Of a DNA stretch of 64,000 nt, positions 53,146 to 60,565 are shown piece after piece (position 1 is the first letter of the stretch; the number at the start of each line of letters is the position of its first letter). This DNA comes from Proteiniphilum acetatigenes DSM 18083 (lineage in GTDB: Bacteria; Bacteroidota; Bacteroidia; Bacteroidales; Dysgonomonadaceae). Below the pieces are notes generated by a model. It did not search any database and had not been told where the DNA came from. It was given only the letters and a program-made list of their open reading frames with translations. The translations under genes and the position numbers were made by a program. The stretch is from positions 123,164-187,163 of the forward strand of contig NZ_KB905698.1 of the NCBI RefSeq assembly GCF_000380985.1. The letters run 5' to 3'.

Positions 53146-54996
53146 ATGAAGCAAACAACTCTTTTCACAATCTTTTGTCTTGTGCTGTTCCATGCAGGAG
53201 CGCAAACATTTCCACAGCGTGAAAATACACACCGACTTATGAGTTACAATATCCATCATGGCGAAGGGATGGACGGTAAAATAGATATTGAACGGATCGG
53301 CAAACTGATCATTGACATCAACCCCGAAGTAGTGGGATTACAGGAGGTGGACAGTGTAGTGGTCAGAAGCGGCAATATCGATATCCTGCAACTACTTTCT
53401 GAACAAACCGGCATGTATGCTACCTTCGGTTATTCTATCCTGCACGACGGAGGGAAGTACGGCAACGGCGTCCTGACAAGGGAAAAGCCGATCGCGGTAA
53501 AAAAGATTGCTCTTCCGGGAGCCAAAGAAGCCCGCACCGCATTGATAGTGGAACTCGATAAATACGTGGTAGTCAATACACATCTGTCGCTTACCAACGA
53601 AGAGCGGCTCGAATCGGTTAAGATCATTACCGATGCCGTAGAAATATACGACAAACCGATATTTCTGATGGGAGATCTCAATGCCACTCCTGATTCCGAA
53701 CCTATCACATTCCTGCAGGATAAATGGCAGATCCTCTCCAATCCTAAACAGCCCACCTCCCCATCGGTCAATCCCCGGTCAACAATTGATTACATACTGG
53801 GATATACGGCCAAAGGCGAGACCTATGCGAAATACAGGGCTCACGTAATCGATGAGCAGGTAGCATCAGACCATAGACCTCTGTTTGTGGATATCCGCCT
53901 GAAAACACCCGCATCTGAAGTAATGCGCACCATCCCTTACCTGCAGAACCCCGGCACCGACGAGATGACCGTGATGTGGCTGACCAATGTGCCGGCACGC
54001 AGCTGGGTTGAATACGGCACAGATCCTAATAACCTGAAACGGGCACGCACTTTCATCGAAGGAGTTATGGTTGCGAATAACAAGATCAACCAGGTACATC
54101 TTTCCGACCTGCAACCGGGTACACGATACTATTACCGGGTCGTATCCCAGGAAATCACCCGATATTCCAGCTATTACAAGGAGTTTGGAGACACCGTAAG
54201 ATCCGATATCAAAACATTCACCACCTGGAGTGATGATATGAAAGATTTCCGTGTGATCGTATACAACGACATCCACAGTAATATGGAGATGTTCCACAAA
54301 CTACACTCTCTGGTAGAGGATAAGCCTTATGACCTGGTTATCTTTAACGGCGACTGCTTTGATGATGTAGAGGTTGAAAGCGATATCCTGGACAGGTTAC
54401 TCACCTACACGCCCAGGATCAAAAGCGATGAAATACCCTCCATATTTATCAGGGGAAATCATGAAACACGAGGAGAATACTCCCTCCACTTGTGGGACTA
54501 TCTCGGGAGAATGGGTGGTCGCTCCTACAGCGCTTTTTCATTGGGCGATACCCGTTTTGTCCTTCTCGATTGCGGTGAAGACAAGCCGGACGACCACTGG
54601 GTGTATTACGATATGAATGATTACACCCAGCACCGGATCGACCAGGCCGAGTTCCTGAAAGAAGAATTGCAGTCCGCAGCATTTAAGGATGCCAGGAAAC
54701 GGGTACTGATCCACCATATCCCTATTTTCGGAGTCAGGCCCGATAGCTTCTCTCCCTGTTCCGACCTATGGATACCGGTACTGGAGAACGCACCATTTAA
54801 TATTTCCCTCAACGGTCACACACACCGCTACCGGGTAATAGAAAAGGGAGAAACGGGAAATAACTTCCCCGTCATTATCGGCGGAGGTAACAGAGAGCCT
54901 AACGGCACCGTGATGGTACTCGAGAAAAAGAGAGACAGGCTTACCCTCGAAGTGATCAATGCGGCAGGCAAAAAGTTATTGGAGAGGGAAATATAA
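53146..54996 (+). CDS. exported endonuclease/exonuclease/phosphatase + metallophosphatase fusion
   Basis: This 616-residue protein (signal ending HAGAQ) joins two hydrolases. Residues ~25-250 form an endonuclease/exonuclease/phosphatase domain: MSYNIHHGEGMDG, VGLQEVDSV, NTHLSLTNEER, LMGDLNATPDSEP and SDHRPLFVDI carry its active-site residues. A purple-acid-phosphatase-type Fn3 domain (~260-360) leads into a calcineurin-like phosphoesterase: VYNDIHSNMEM, FNGDCFDD, IRGNHETRGEY, LIHHIPIFG and NGHTHRYRV, all metal ligands present. Both parts should be active on phosphate esters. The start was set at ATG 53146; ATGs at 53119 and 53122 only lengthen the N-terminus. It is the last gene of the second glycan region. 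Confidence 0.88.
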   Translation: MKQTTLFTIFCLVLFHAGAQTFPQRENTHRLMSYNIHHGEGMDGKIDIERIGKLIIDINPEVVGLQEVDSVVVRSGNIDILQLLSEQTGMYATFGYSILHDGGKYGNGVLTREKPIAVKKIALPGAKEARTALIVELDKYVVVNTHLSLTNEERLESVKIITDAVEIYDKPIFLMGDLNATPDSEPITFLQDKWQILSNPKQPTSPSVNPRSTIDYILGYTAKGETYAKYRAHVIDEQVASDHRPLFVDIRLKTPASEVMRTIPYLQNPGTDEMTVMWLTNVPARSWVEYGTDPNNLKRARTFIEGVMVANNKINQVHLSDLQPGTRYYYRVVSQEITRYSSYYKEFGDTVRSDIKTFTTWSDDMKDFRVIVYNDIHSNMEMFHKLHSLVEDKPYDLVIFNGDCFDDVEVESDILDRLLTYTPRIKSDEIPSIFIRGNHETRGEYSLHLWDYLGRMGGRSYSAFSLGDTRFVLLDCGEDKPDDHWVYYDMNDYTQHRIDQAEFLKEELQSAAFKDARKRVLIHHIPIFGVRPDSFSPCSDLWIPVLENAPFNISLNGHTHRYRVIEKGETGNNFPVIIGGGNREPNGTVMVLEKKRDRLTLEVINAAGKKLLEREI

Positions 54997-55276
54997 CAAA
55001 CATATTGACAGATTCAATTACCAGCTCCCGGTTAATTATTTCTTCATTGAATAGTTTGGTGAATTATCATTTAAATATCATTTAATCAGATAATTAAAGC
55101 GTGTAATTTTAAAAGGTTGTTTTATATTAATAATCAATCAGTTATAAGCAGCCCTTTGAAAAAAATACTGAACTATTCTTCATTAAAAACTTGTGGAACT
55201 TAACTTATATAATATTAACTTTAATCTGTGCTACATCTAATTTTTTTTATTTATCTTGCAAAAATATTTGTAACTC

Positions 55277-56317
55277 TTGAATTTTTCGATTATGCTTGCT
55301 GGGACAAACATATCGAAATTGATTGATTATCTGCTATTAAACGCTTATTCGGTCAATTCGTCCGGCTTATACAATGGAAAAGCAGGCATCTCTTTGTGTT
55401 TTTTTGAGATAGCCCGGTTTTTACAAGATGAATACATTGAAGAGCAGGCATTTGAGTTGCTTCAGGAATCCTTGTTAACCAAAAATGAAGACATCGGGTT
55501 CGAAAACGGACTCTCCGGTATCGGGTACGTATTGCTTTACCTGATAAAGAACCAGTTCATCGAAGCTGATTTTGAAGAATTGTTCGGTAACCAACAAAGG
55601 AAAATAGAAGAATACATTGAGAACCTGAAAGTGAGGGAAAGGGATAAGGATAAATTTGTCAGGTACAACCTTAAAGTCATTTTCTTTTTGGATTCATTAT
55701 TTTCTCACAACGTTAAGTACCGGCGCGTGGAATCGTTATTCCCCATTTTTTCTGATACGGCCTGCCGGTTGTTAGAAGAATATGCTTCTACCATCGATAA
55801 AAAACAAAAGGTCTGTTTGAAAACAGAATATGTCGCCTTCTTTGAAATGTATTTGAAGGCAGCCGCTGTTTGCCAAAACTTCCAATGCTCCTCCGATATG
55901 TTAGACACATATATCCGGATTTTTACCCAAGACCAACTGGTTTCAAACTTTATAATAGGATATTACTTGGAAAATACAGCTACGGATAAGAATCATATCT
56001 GGCTAAAAGGTGTGGCGGAGATAAACCGGATTTTTGCCTTGAAAAACCTATATCCCGCGACCATGTCTCTTGCGCAACGGATAGAATTGCTTTACTTGTT
56101 ACGACAGGATGAGGATTTATATAAGGAACAGATAAAGCTGTTAGAGAAGGATCTTTTCGACAGTATTCCACAATCTGCCCTGGAAAGGAATTTGTTGTCT
56201 GCGACCGGGACGGATTGTTTTGTCGCAGGATACCAATCGGGGATCGCCCGCTTCCTGCTCTATTGGATATATCGTAATGCAGATAAAGTAAAGCGGAAGC
56301 ATATACCATTCTTGTAA
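55277..56317 (+). CDS. LanC-like (lanthionine synthetase C-like) protein
   Basis: This 346-residue helical protein has the repeating GxxG pattern of the LanC-like toroid: GLYNGKAGISLCFFEIARFL (~30), GFENGLSGIGYVLLYLI (~75) and TDCFVAGYQSGIARFLLYWI (~315). LanC enzymes form thioether rings in peptides with a zinc held by two Cys and one His. Here the usual Cys-His pair near the C-terminus is not evident (only DCFVAG), so catalysis is doubtful and a scaffold or altered role is possible. It opens a cluster with glycosyltransferases, a GG-leader protein and an exporter, a setting known for Bacteroidota peptide-maturation loci. Upstream, 54997-55276 is AT-rich with no clear feature. Confidence 0.75.
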   Translation: MNFSIMLAGTNISKLIDYLLLNAYSVNSSGLYNGKAGISLCFFEIARFLQDEYIEEQAFELLQESLLTKNEDIGFENGLSGIGYVLLYLIKNQFIEADFEELFGNQQRKIEEYIENLKVRERDKDKFVRYNLKVIFFLDSLFSHNVKYRRVESLFPIFSDTACRLLEEYASTIDKKQKVCLKTEYVAFFEMYLKAAAVCQNFQCSSDMLDTYIRIFTQDQLVSNFIIGYYLENTATDKNHIWLKGVAEINRIFALKNLYPATMSLAQRIELLYLLRQDEDLYKEQIKLLEKDLFDSIPQSALERNLLSATGTDCFVAGYQSGIARFLLYWIYRNADKVKRKHIPFL

Positions 56318-56329
56318 GCTATAAAATAA

Positions 56330-57592
56330 ATGGAACCGATAAACCTGTTTTTGATGGATATGTCCCATGCCGGTAACACGTCTGGGGTCGACCGTTATAT
56401 GGGAACATTGCTGAAGGGATTACGGGATTTCCCGTTCATCCGTGTTTATTGGATCCATTTGAGGCATGATCCATTCATTCTATTTCATTCCAAGGAACAA
56501 ACACCGTCTTACACCAAAATCACAATCCCTCTGCCCCAACAATTCAACGAAATTATTGGACAAAAATTCTGGATAAACAAATACAATGAACAGGTTTACC
56601 GGATCATCGGGTATTTGTTCGAAAACAAGAAAGATATCATTATACATATCCATACACTCAATTTAATAGATTTAGCCATTTTTATCAGGACGATAACAGG
56701 ATGTAAGATAATAACACATCTGCATTGCATTCCATGGAAGGGGCTGTATAACAATAATATACGGAAGTTCAACGAATTGTTTAATCTTATATATATAAAA
56801 AAGGAGCAAGTTGCAGATAAGGACAAATTTGTCACGAACCATAGCGAGATCCAATCTTATACCGATGCCGACCGTATTATTTGTGTAACGCACTGTGCAA
56901 AGGATTTTCTGAAAAATTCAATGGCTATCCCGAGCGATAAAATATCTGTAATCCCCAATGGAATGGGCGACTTTAGAGAAAGAAGCGAAAGAAGGGAAAA
57001 TAGAGACTGCCGGATTTTTCAATTATTTTATGTGGGTGTTTTGTCTCCAGGTAAAGGTTTGAAATATATTCTGGATGCAATGCGGAAAGTCCAGCAAAGA
57101 GGTTATCAGGTTTCATTGACGATAGCCGGAAAAGTCTCTCCACTTCAGGCTGAAAATATTAAGGTAGTAAACAAAGATTTATCTCTGAATATACTGGGTA
57201 GAATTCCTTTCAATAAATTAAAGGAGTATTATGCCCGGAGTGACGCGGGAATTATCGCTTCGCTGCAAGAGCAATCGAGTTATGTTGCTATCGAAATGGC
57301 TATGTTCGGACTTCCTGTTATAACGACCGCCGTTGACGGGTTAGACGAAATGTTTACCGATAATCTGAATGCCTTGAAAGTGGATACCTGTTTTTCAACA
57401 GTCAGGGGACTTTCGGTTAACACCGGACAAATGTCGGATGAGATTATTGAACTGATTGAGGACAAATCGTTAAGAACGCGATTAAGCCGGAATGTAAGAC
57501 AATTATACGAAAACAGATTTACACTTGAACGTATGATGAAGCAAACTCTTGAGGTGTATCAACAAATGATAGGGGGGATAGAATATGCGTGA
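56330..57592 (+). CDS. GT4-type glycosyltransferase
   Basis: This 420-residue cytoplasmic enzyme has the GT-B fold of family GT4. The N-terminal domain contains a glycine-poor acceptor loop (AGNTSGVDRYMGTLLKGL). The C-terminal domain has the donor-binding pattern: FYVGVLSPGKGLKYILDAM, LNILGRIPFNKLKEYYARSD and SYVAIEMAMFGLPVITTAVDG (the E of the EX7E-type motif). It begins 12 bases after the LanC-like gene and overlaps the next glycosyltransferase by eight bases, so all three are co-translated. The acceptor could be the adjacent exported protein or a surface glycan; context favours the former, without proof. Confidence 0.88.
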   Translation: MEPINLFLMDMSHAGNTSGVDRYMGTLLKGLRDFPFIRVYWIHLRHDPFILFHSKEQTPSYTKITIPLPQQFNEIIGQKFWINKYNEQVYRIIGYLFENKKDIIIHIHTLNLIDLAIFIRTITGCKIITHLHCIPWKGLYNNNIRKFNELFNLIYIKKEQVADKDKFVTNHSEIQSYTDADRIICVTHCAKDFLKNSMAIPSDKISVIPNGMGDFRERSERRENRDCRIFQLFYVGVLSPGKGLKYILDAMRKVQQRGYQVSLTIAGKVSPLQAENIKVVNKDLSLNILGRIPFNKLKEYYARSDAGIIASLQEQSSYVAIEMAMFGLPVITTAVDGLDEMFTDNLNALKVDTCFSTVRGLSVNTGQMSDEIIELIEDKSLRTRLSRNVRQLYENRFTLERMMKQTLEVYQQMIGGIEYA

Positions 57593-58433
57593 AGTATCCG
57601 TAGTAATGTCCGCTTACAACGTTGAGAAATACGTGTCCGAAGCGGTCGAAAGCGTATTAAAACAATCGTTTCCCGATTTTGAATTCATCATCGTTGATGA
57701 CGGTTCTACGGATAATACACTTTCTATTATCCGTTCTTTTAAAGACAAACGGATAAAGGTTATTGAAAACCGGCATGATTTTATCGGATCACTAAATTTA
57801 GGAATGAAAGCAGCTACCGGTAAATATGTTGCCCGTATGGATGCCGATGACATCATGCATATAGACCGGTTACGAATTGAATACACGGCTTTGGAAGAAA
57901 ACCCGGATATAACCGTATGTACATCATGGATATCACCTTTCGGTGAAGACATACCTAAAGGCACGGTCAATCGCACGATTTCCGGTATCATAAAGTCTCC
58001 TTTGCTTTATTTACTCCGAAATAATCTTTTTTTTAATCCTACATCGATGATGCGCGGTGATTTTCTCAGAGAAAATACATTAAAATATGAATATTATGAT
58101 TTTGCCGAAGACTATAAATGGTGGATAGAGATGGCTAAAGCGGGGGCAGTATTTTATATCGAACCACAATCGTTATTGTATTACAGGGTATCCGATTCAC
58201 AAGTAACTCGTCGGTATAAGGATAAAATGAGAGAAACCTCTATACAGATAAAAAAAGAAATAATCGATTTTTTAATTGTCCTAAATAGTAACCGCTTTGC
58301 TGAATTATCTGAAATATTAACCGCGTTATATAAACTTCAAGCAAAAAATCTAATGACAGATGAAGATGTGTTTGCGTTCTTGCATACCCTCTTGGCAAAA
58401 AATCAGAATCTTCTAATCATAGAGATAAAATAA
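57585..58433 (+). CDS. GT2-type glycosyltransferase
   Basis: This 282-residue enzyme has the GT-A fold of family GT2: VSVVMSAYNVEKYVSEAVES, FEFIIVDDGSTDNTLSII and the metal/nucleotide motif ARMDADDI (the DxD), followed by an acceptor-side FAEDYKWWIEMAKAG. No membrane helix is seen, so it is cytosolic. It overlaps the GT4 gene by eight bases and is followed after 30 bases by the GG-leader protein gene. It would transfer a sugar to an acceptor fixed by the partner enzymes; acceptor not known. Confidence 0.9.
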   Translation: MREVSVVMSAYNVEKYVSEAVESVLKQSFPDFEFIIVDDGSTDNTLSIIRSFKDKRIKVIENRHDFIGSLNLGMKAATGKYVARMDADDIMHIDRLRIEYTALEENPDITVCTSWISPFGEDIPKGTVNRTISGIIKSPLLYLLRNNLFFNPTSMMRGDFLRENTLKYEYYDFAEDYKWWIEMAKAGAVFYIEPQSLLYYRVSDSQVTRRYKDKMRETSIQIKKEIIDFLIVLNSNRFAELSEILTALYKLQAKNLMTDEDVFAFLHTLLAKNQNLLIIEIK

Positions 58434-58463
58434 TAAATTACAAACAATTAAAATTATCACATC

Positions 58464-59120
58464 ATGCAAAAATTAACAAGAAAGAGTTTGGATGAACTAG
58501 CTATATTGATGCCGGTAATCAATGAAATCCGACAAAAAACCTACATTGGCGGAGGGGATGGATCAATATACAGTCCCTATACGATTTATGAGTTTGATTA
58601 CTTGGTTTCAATCGGAAGTTGGAATGGGGGATATATAGATGGATGGGGATATACTGCACCAGAAGTTACCATCCTTGGTTCATACGACGGAAGTGGTTCG
58701 AATGAAGGTAGCGGTTCATACGGCGGTAATGGTTCAAACGGCTATAGTGGTACCTTCAATATTAATAATGCTGTAAATTATCTAACAAACAATGCACAGG
58801 AAAGTTCTTCCGGTTATTGTGCAAGATACGTGAGAGAGGCTATCGAAGCAGGAGGACTTTCAACTGATGGTCGCCCAGGATCTGCATGTGACTATGATAC
58901 ATACTTATCTACGATTGGTTTTTCAATGGTGGATTCTTCTGGTTATATACCCCAAGTTGGGGATATTATCGTACATGAGGCTACCAGTGGGCACGAACAT
59001 GGACATATTGCTATGTACAATGGAGAACAATGGGTATCAGACTTTTTTCAAAATGATATGTATGGAGGATCTGCATATAGAAATAATCCCAATTATACGA
59101 TTCTTCGATGGAATCAATAA
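58464..59120 (+). CDS. GG-leader exported CHAP-domain hydrolase (candidate bacteriocin/effector)
   Basis: This 218-residue protein starts with a leader (MQKLTRKSLDELAILMPVIN, then EIRQKTYIGG) ending in a double-glycine site at 29-30, the type cut by C39 peptidase transporters, one of which begins at 63711. No Sec signal is present. A Gly/Ser/Tyr/Asn-rich linker follows (~72-97, GSGSNEGSGSYGGNGSNG), a plausible target for the neighbouring glycosyltransferases. The C-terminal part (~100-218) is a CHAP amidase/peptidase domain: Cys119 in SSGYCARYVREA and His181 in HEHGHIAMY form the catalytic pair. CHAP enzymes cut peptidoglycan peptides or amide bonds. Base composition is AT-rich. A bacteriocin role is inference. 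Confidence 0.82.
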   Translation: MQKLTRKSLDELAILMPVINEIRQKTYIGGGDGSIYSPYTIYEFDYLVSIGSWNGGYIDGWGYTAPEVTILGSYDGSGSNEGSGSYGGNGSNGYSGTFNINNAVNYLTNNAQESSSGYCARYVREAIEAGGLSTDGRPGSACDYDTYLSTIGFSMVDSSGYIPQVGDIIVHEATSGHEHGHIAMYNGEQWVSDFFQNDMYGGSAYRNNPNYTILRWNQ

Positions 59121-59140
59121 ACAATAAATAACGAGAAATT

Positions 59141-60058
59141 ATGAAACAAAAAATAATATGTCTATTATTATTGTGCTGTTTATCCCTTTATTCTTCAGAT
59201 ATTTACAGTATTGGTAATTCTATAAATCTGCATAATGCACAGGGAAACAATGTAACAAAAGTTGTTGAACTGAAAGATACACTTCAGGTACAGGACGTTA
59301 TTCATCGGGTTGAAAATTTTTATAAGACTTACACTACCAACGTATTGTCAAATCCTTACTCAAACGATTTGATTAAGAAAGAATATTTGACTAAAAGATT
59401 GATAGAAAAGATGGATAGGGTAATGTTAGCAACAGGCGCCGATCCTATCATTCGAGCTCAAGATTTTACTGAAAGCGCAATCAGGACATTGAAAGTAAGA
59501 CATTTACGGGGTGACTGGTATATGGTTGGTTATAAATGGAATGCTAGAGATGATACAGATTATCAAGAAATTCCTTTAAAAGTGATCCAGGTAAATGGAC
59601 AATACTTTATTGATTATATTACACCAGAGTGGAATGGCGCTCTTTATGGGGACACTTTACTGTGTTATAATATGAAATCGCAACCGATAGATAATCGATC
59701 ATCCCTACTTTTTCTGAATACTTTCTATTCCGCATATATATATGAATATTGTAGTATACCTGAAAATTTAATCGGACGTCTTGCCGATCTCCGGAGAAAG
59801 TATTTCACATCTAATGCGTTAGCACAATTTGAAGAAGCGTTTAATGAATCTAAATTGGATGGTTATCCTAATTATGACCTATTAATTGATTATTTTGATT
59901 TTGATTGTTTATGGATTCCCTCCATTACATTTACACAATTAGATGAAAAAATCTATCAAATAAGCTATGTTAAGTTTAATATACCGGTCATTGTCGTAAT
60001 GGAAATAACTGAAAAGGATGGAGAATATAAAATTGATAATATTCGTATAAAAAAGTAA
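59141..60058 (+). CDS. exported protein of unknown function, candidate immunity protein
   Basis: This 305-residue protein has a signal peptide (IICLLLLCCLSLYSSDIYS) and no other membrane segment, so it is probably periplasmic. It has two related halves (~45-155 and ~165-300), each with a helix pattern like FYKTYTTNVLS / FYSAYIYEYCS, followed by KKEYLTKRLIEKMDR / LRRKYFTSNALAQFEEAF and a beta segment (GDWYMVGYKW / EKIYQISYVKF). This resembles DUF3828-type proteins, recalled from memory. It follows the CHAP gene by 20 bases, where an immunity gene for a peptidoglycan hydrolase would lie, and is in the right compartment. No direct evidence of immunity. Confidence 0.7.
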   Translation: MKQKIICLLLLCCLSLYSSDIYSIGNSINLHNAQGNNVTKVVELKDTLQVQDVIHRVENFYKTYTTNVLSNPYSNDLIKKEYLTKRLIEKMDRVMLATGADPIIRAQDFTESAIRTLKVRHLRGDWYMVGYKWNARDDTDYQEIPLKVIQVNGQYFIDYITPEWNGALYGDTLLCYNMKSQPIDNRSSLLFLNTFYSAYIYEYCSIPENLIGRLADLRRKYFTSNALAQFEEAFNESKLDGYPNYDLLIDYFDFDCLWIPSITFTQLDEKIYQISYVKFNIPVIVVMEITEKDGEYKIDNIRIKK

Positions 60059-60085
60059 ATACTTGACACATAAAAGGCAATGTAA

Positions 60086-60211
60086 GTACCACTGGTATAC
60101 TCTATAGGAGACCTCATAGATTGTGAAATTATTTCTCGTGGAGGAGATCATGATATTGCAATTAAGCAGGACATGGTAGCCATTTATGTTTCAAATAAGA
60201 AGAGTAATTGA
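60086..60211 (+). pseudogene. possible C-terminal remnant of an unknown protein
   Basis: A frame without a start codon runs to a stop at 60209-60211 and encodes VPLVYSIGDLIDCEIISRGG, then DHDIAIKQDMVAIYVSNKKS. The residue mix looks protein-like rather than random AT-rich sequence, but I recognise no family. It lies directly after the candidate immunity gene and before the MITE-like element. Confidence 0.3.
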
Positions 60212-60256
60212 TTAATTATACAGTAATAACTGATTCCTTATGCTGTTGATAATCAT

Positions 60257-60449
60257 TTAGGAACTGTTTAAATTATACGGAATACATTTGAATTTTTATT
60301 TGTTTACCCTTTCATGTTGTTTTTCTCCTTTTTCGCGCCTTTGAATCTTTATTTCCCTAAGGTAGCCTGCTACATTACGGGAAACGAAAACCCAAATTCA
60401 TTAAAAAATGACCGGAAAACAATTCATGAAAAATTTAAACAGTTTCTAA
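60257..60449. mobile_element. MITE-like element with 18-bp terminal inverted repeats
   Basis: The ends are TTAGGAACTGTTTAAATT (60257-60274) and the complement of TTAGAAACTGTTTAAATT (60432-60449), 17 of 18 positions matching. The 193-base interior has no coding frame. Such short non-coding elements with matched ends are usually moved by a transposase elsewhere. A clear target duplication was not found. The rest of the 60059-60565 gap holds a possible coding remnant and nothing else I can name. Confidence 0.65.
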
Positions 60450-60565
60450 ACAATTGGCAATAACGGAAATATGAGCCAAATGGAGCCGAGTATGTGATAT
60501 ATGCAATATATAAGTGAAAATGAAATATTTGTTCCCTGCGGGAGTGTACTATAAATTATTGATCT

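Noticed and set aside
55220..55276. Promoter boxes ahead of the LanC-like gene
   Set aside because: ATATTTG and TTATCTTG are near matches only, in very AT-rich sequence; none fits TAnnTTTG with a proper -33 box.
58690..58760. DNA-level tandem repeat GGAAGTGGTTC-like
   Set aside because: The pattern follows codons of a Gly/Ser-rich protein linker and varies at third positions, so it is a protein repeat.
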